A stretch of 18,976 nt of DNA from Gemmatimonadota bacterium (GTDB taxonomy: Bacteria > Latescibacterota > UBA2968 > UBA8231): positions 1 through 18,976 of the forward strand of contig JAPOYQ010000755.1 in assembly GCA_026706505.1 (NCBI GenBank). Direction: 5' to 3'. The notes beneath the pieces are model-generated. The model searched no databases, was not told the origin of the DNA, and was given only the letters and a program-made list of their open reading frames with translations. Positions 17,601 through 18,976 of this stretch are shown one piece after another. The position numbers and the translations under genes are program-made. How positions within the stretch are numbered: the stretch's first letter is position 1; every line of letters starts with the position of its first letter.

Positions 17601-17939
17601 TGTATCAGATAGCTCTAAGGCGCTAATCAGCCGCTGTTGGAGCGGAGGACAGCGCCGTTCGACGAAGAGGGCGAAGCGGTGCTGCGAGAGGAGAACGGGC
17701 AGGTGCCGCTTGAGAGCAAATGCCAGTATCCCTCCGGTAGCCAAAAGTGCCAAGATGCCCAAGCCCGTGCGCCAAGGTGGTGAGAAGAAAAAAAGCGCTT
17801 CGAGCAGGACCCACAGCAAGACAGACATCAAGCCTGCGGCTAGACCCAAGGCCAACGCAGAGAATATGGTTAGGCCCAAGGCGCGGCGGCGCAGTGCGGC
17901 TAGGTGTGCGAGAAGAGGTGAGAGTGAGCTATGGTCCAT
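14667..17939 (-). CDS. DUF4175-family membrane protein with long periplasmic/coiled-coil region
   Basis: The 1090-residue protein resembles the DUF4175 family. Transmembrane segments lie at about 21-50, 58-77 and 152-170. Between them the FVERRCPPLQQRLISALEL segment (92-110) is typical of the family. A beta-rich region (about 190-495) with Ig-like character follows, ending in VLRFPSLYELYAEADQAQEE (491-510). A very long Gln/Glu/Leu-rich coiled coil occupies about 500-830 and more helical, Gln-rich stretches run to the end (LQQQIARLSAQQQGLMQ region). It is the first gene of the minus-strand run and shares the divergent intergenic region with the gene at 18155. ATG 17937-17939 has no clear ribosome binding site. 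Family function is unknown; linkage to MoxR/DUF58 genes suggests an envelope-anchored complex. Confidence 0.88.
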   Translation of the reverse strand: MDHSSLSPLLAHLAALRRRALGLTIFSALALGLAAGLMSVLLWVLLEALFFFSPPWRTGLGILALLATGGILAFALKRHLPVLLSQHRFALFVERRCPPLQQRLISALELSDTDPSLHSPALLAAASERAAALLRAANPAQILDRQPLYAYLRLLGSATAVVLLCGALFGDDLAQAAQRCAHPLTAYERPPRTLITVRPGNLEIIKGDDATLQVHFAGDKPRRARIVRRASTEAPYQIEELVVDRADSVTYTFSQVQQSFHYAIAVGDDRSPEYEVRVIDPPAVKRLRLHYQYPAYSQLPDRIEEEGGDIQGLPGTRVALEVTANKPLSKAALVLDDTLSLAAQLDGATARIALQIERTGAYHIDLVDRKGATNRDPIRYAIQVREDQKPVVAITDPGRDSDLPESLKVLLKAEASDDFSVEEIALVYRVNNSPEQRQVLSINPQREVLVSYIWDLSAANLLPEDRIYYHLEVLDNNQVAGPQKGQSRQYVLRFPSLYELYAEADQAQEEQLSSLEELAAEGQAHQEYIERVRRELLKSEELSWEQKKELESTLAAEAERARAVEELAAELEKTIDSMQDEGTGSEELLNKLDHIRELMGDIATPEMQQALAELQKAATDPDPQALADALKRFNEDQQAFQQRLDRTIALLEQVRTEQQLRAIVEQAAELARRQSQINRELADGQSGLRQQLQEGSLQRDTERLAEQLQELSDSTAEQNPALSEQLAHRAEDVENKALSERMRQMVRQMRAKSPSAAQQTGQALAADLDALAEDLQQMQDEYLAAEKDQLSRELRHAMRDLVQLSQRQESLFGDARAQDQFALMQGTSQVVERIAAVGRRTLALAPNLSATIGYALREMHDAAQRLGQRDVRGARHPQRKAMRYLNETVLLLRESLDNLAKAQTPSAFAEAMQQLLGLSEQQSQLNQASEQAMGQMPGPSLQQQIARLSAQQQGLMQALDEIARSLRGHRGAQQRVQAIRDEVRDVLADLQRGRLTQRTRQNQERIYQRMLDASRSIHSRGFDEKRRSITATDQPYAGPTALPTDRGQTPDLWREALRQALAGPYPEEYRALLRRYYDQIYQDLQAREAP

Positions 17940-18154
17940 AGGGATTAGGCTTTGTATCGTTATATAGATGTTGCGGTGCGGAGCGAGGTTCCGCGTAGAA
18001 GAATAAAGTTAGCGCAGGGGTGTCTTCGCCGCCAGATAGACTACAGCAGGGTGTATGTGGTAGTCCGTTTTATCGTGCTAGCCGCTCTAGTCTTTATTAT
18101 ATTTACTCCCTCATTATAGAAGCTGATCCAGACATTAGCCAGGAGAGCAGCGCA
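17940..18154. promoter_or_regulatory. Divergent intergenic region (215 bases)
   Basis: The region separates the minus-strand DUF4175 operon from the plus-strand secreted-protein gene, so it should hold both promoters. On the minus strand a TATAAC element occurs near 17956-17961, with no matching -35. On the plus side an AT-rich tract (tttattatattt, 18093-18104) and cattat (18112-18117) lie upstream of a good AGGAGAG site (18141-18147) for ATG 18155. I could not place a convincing hexamer pair on either strand, and see no long repeat or RNA gene here. Confidence 0.3.
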
Positions 18155-18976
18155 ATGAATACCTTGCGACGAGTATCGTTGGTAGCCTGTGGCGCGCTCG
18201 CTTTTGCGGCGACGCTGGCAGAAGCATATAACGTCTATCGGCTCGGGGGCGAGGACGGAAACCCGTGGTCGGCAGCGATATCTTATGAGCCTGGGGAGTA
18301 CTTGGTTATCGGACCGGATGGCCAAGTCCAGGATCGGGTGCTATTCGGTGCTCCAGAATCCCACCCCACATGGAATGACACGCTGATGGTGAACGTCGAT
18401 AGCACTGGGGGGTTCTGGATGCGCCCCTTCTGGGTGCCGGACACCTTGAATTTGGCACAAGACGGGGTGCGCAACCGGATTCCACGCGGGCTATACGACA
18501 ATATCGCCGTGGGCGGGACCAATCACACTACGGGCGTGATCGAAAGGATCCGGCCGATGTTCGACGGCGATCCCCAGACGGCGGCCTTCTTTGCCGCTAG
18601 CAATACGGACGATCCAGAGATTCGGAGCCAGTTCGTCGTCCAGAACCTAATCATTGACTTAGGGGCTGACTACCCGATTAATCGGGTGCGGTTCTTTCCT
18701 CGCTTGTCCAAAAACGATATCAAAATTGACCAGATCATCACGGAGATGGCTCCTCCCAAACTAGATAAAGAGACACTCGGCGAAGAGGATTTTTCCGACA
18801 ATTTCCTGCCGTGGTTTGAAATCGCCGGTGCCAATAGCGTGCAAAATTTTGCCGCTCATGCTTCCTTTAGGACCCAAGACAGCCCTTGGTTTAAAAGTAT
18901 TTCCCCGCGCGAAGTAGATTCCAAGAACGATTCGCGTCTGACTATTTTGCGTCGGGATACAGAAAACCAAAAAACC
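18155..18976 (+). CDS. Secreted protein, 3'-truncated by window edge
   Basis: The frame from ATG 18155-18157 is open for 274 codons to the last base, so the gene continues beyond the window. An AGGAGAG ribosome binding site sits 7-8 bases upstream. The N terminus MNTLRRVSLVACGALAFAAT plus LAEA looks like a cleavable signal peptide, cut before Tyr25; an LVAC lipobox-like string occurs too early for a lipoprotein. Residues about 135-183 (FDGDPQTAAFFAAS, then LIIDLGADYPINRVRFFPR) resemble the discoidin-like (F5/8 type C) pattern often seen in secreted adhesion or surface proteins, but the match is weak. It is transcribed away from the DUF4175 operon. Function unknown. Confidence 0.75.
   Translation, partial: MNTLRRVSLVACGALAFAATLAEAYNVYRLGGEDGNPWSAAISYEPGEYLVIGPDGQVQDRVLFGAPESHPTWNDTLMVNVDSTGGFWMRPFWVPDTLNLAQDGVRNRIPRGLYDNIAVGGTNHTTGVIERIRPMFDGDPQTAAFFAASNTDDPEIRSQFVVQNLIIDLGADYPINRVRFFPRLSKNDIKIDQIITEMAPPKLDKETLGEEDFSDNFLPWFEIAGANSVQNFAAHASFRTQDSPWFKSISPREVDSKNDSRLTILRRDTENQKT

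Noticed and set aside
17960..17998. Small gcgga/tccgc hairpin in the divergent region
   Set aside because: Five-base stem, expected by chance in GC-rich DNA.

Overview
The window looks like a chromosomal piece of an uncultured, GC-rich, Gram-negative-type bacterium. Almost every gene lies on the minus strand. The gene mix (SufU-type SUF system, a large DUF4175 membrane protein, a secreted protein of the type often labelled 'asparagine synthetase B', a PhyH dioxygenase, a Uma2 nuclease) resembles what is known from FCB-related or sponge/soil candidate phyla such as Latescibacterota or Poribacteria. That placement is inference from gene content, not a measured result.

Right half (17939 down to 9071): DUF4175 membrane/coiled-coil protein, secreted TPR protein and secreted 'AsnB-like' protein form a tight run (ATGA overlap, then a 4-base gap). 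A PhyH dioxygenase fused to HEAT repeats follows, then a MoxR AAA+ ATPase and a DUF58 protein 1 base apart. MoxR/DUF58 with DUF4175 is a recurring but poorly understood envelope-associated set; here the PhyH-HEAT gene sits inside it. A divergent gene at the right edge (18155 onward, plus strand) encodes a secreted protein cut by the window end.

Middle (8947 down to 1696): a complete SUF iron-sulfur cluster assembly operon in the order sufB, [uma2], sufC, sufD, sufS, sufU, sufT, rrf2. sufC/sufD and sufD/sufS overlap by 4 bases, and sufT/rrf2 are 2 bases apart. SufBCD is the scaffold/ATPase, SufS with SufU supplies sulfur, SufT is a maturation helper, and the terminal Rrf2 protein has four clustered cysteines and is the likely Fe-S-sensing regulator. 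A Uma2/DUF820 gene splits sufB from sufC. A plausible promoter and a 45-base inverted repeat lie between the DUF58 gene and sufB.

Left end (1680 down to 1): an AT-rich accessory patch with decayed genes. It holds a DUF433 antitoxin-like gene with a one-base frameshift, a 25-codon DUF5615 (toxin-like) stub, and a CoiA-like nuclease gene that has lost a recognisable start codon and carries a five-copy 11-residue repeat. The first 214 bases hold no gene I can recognise.
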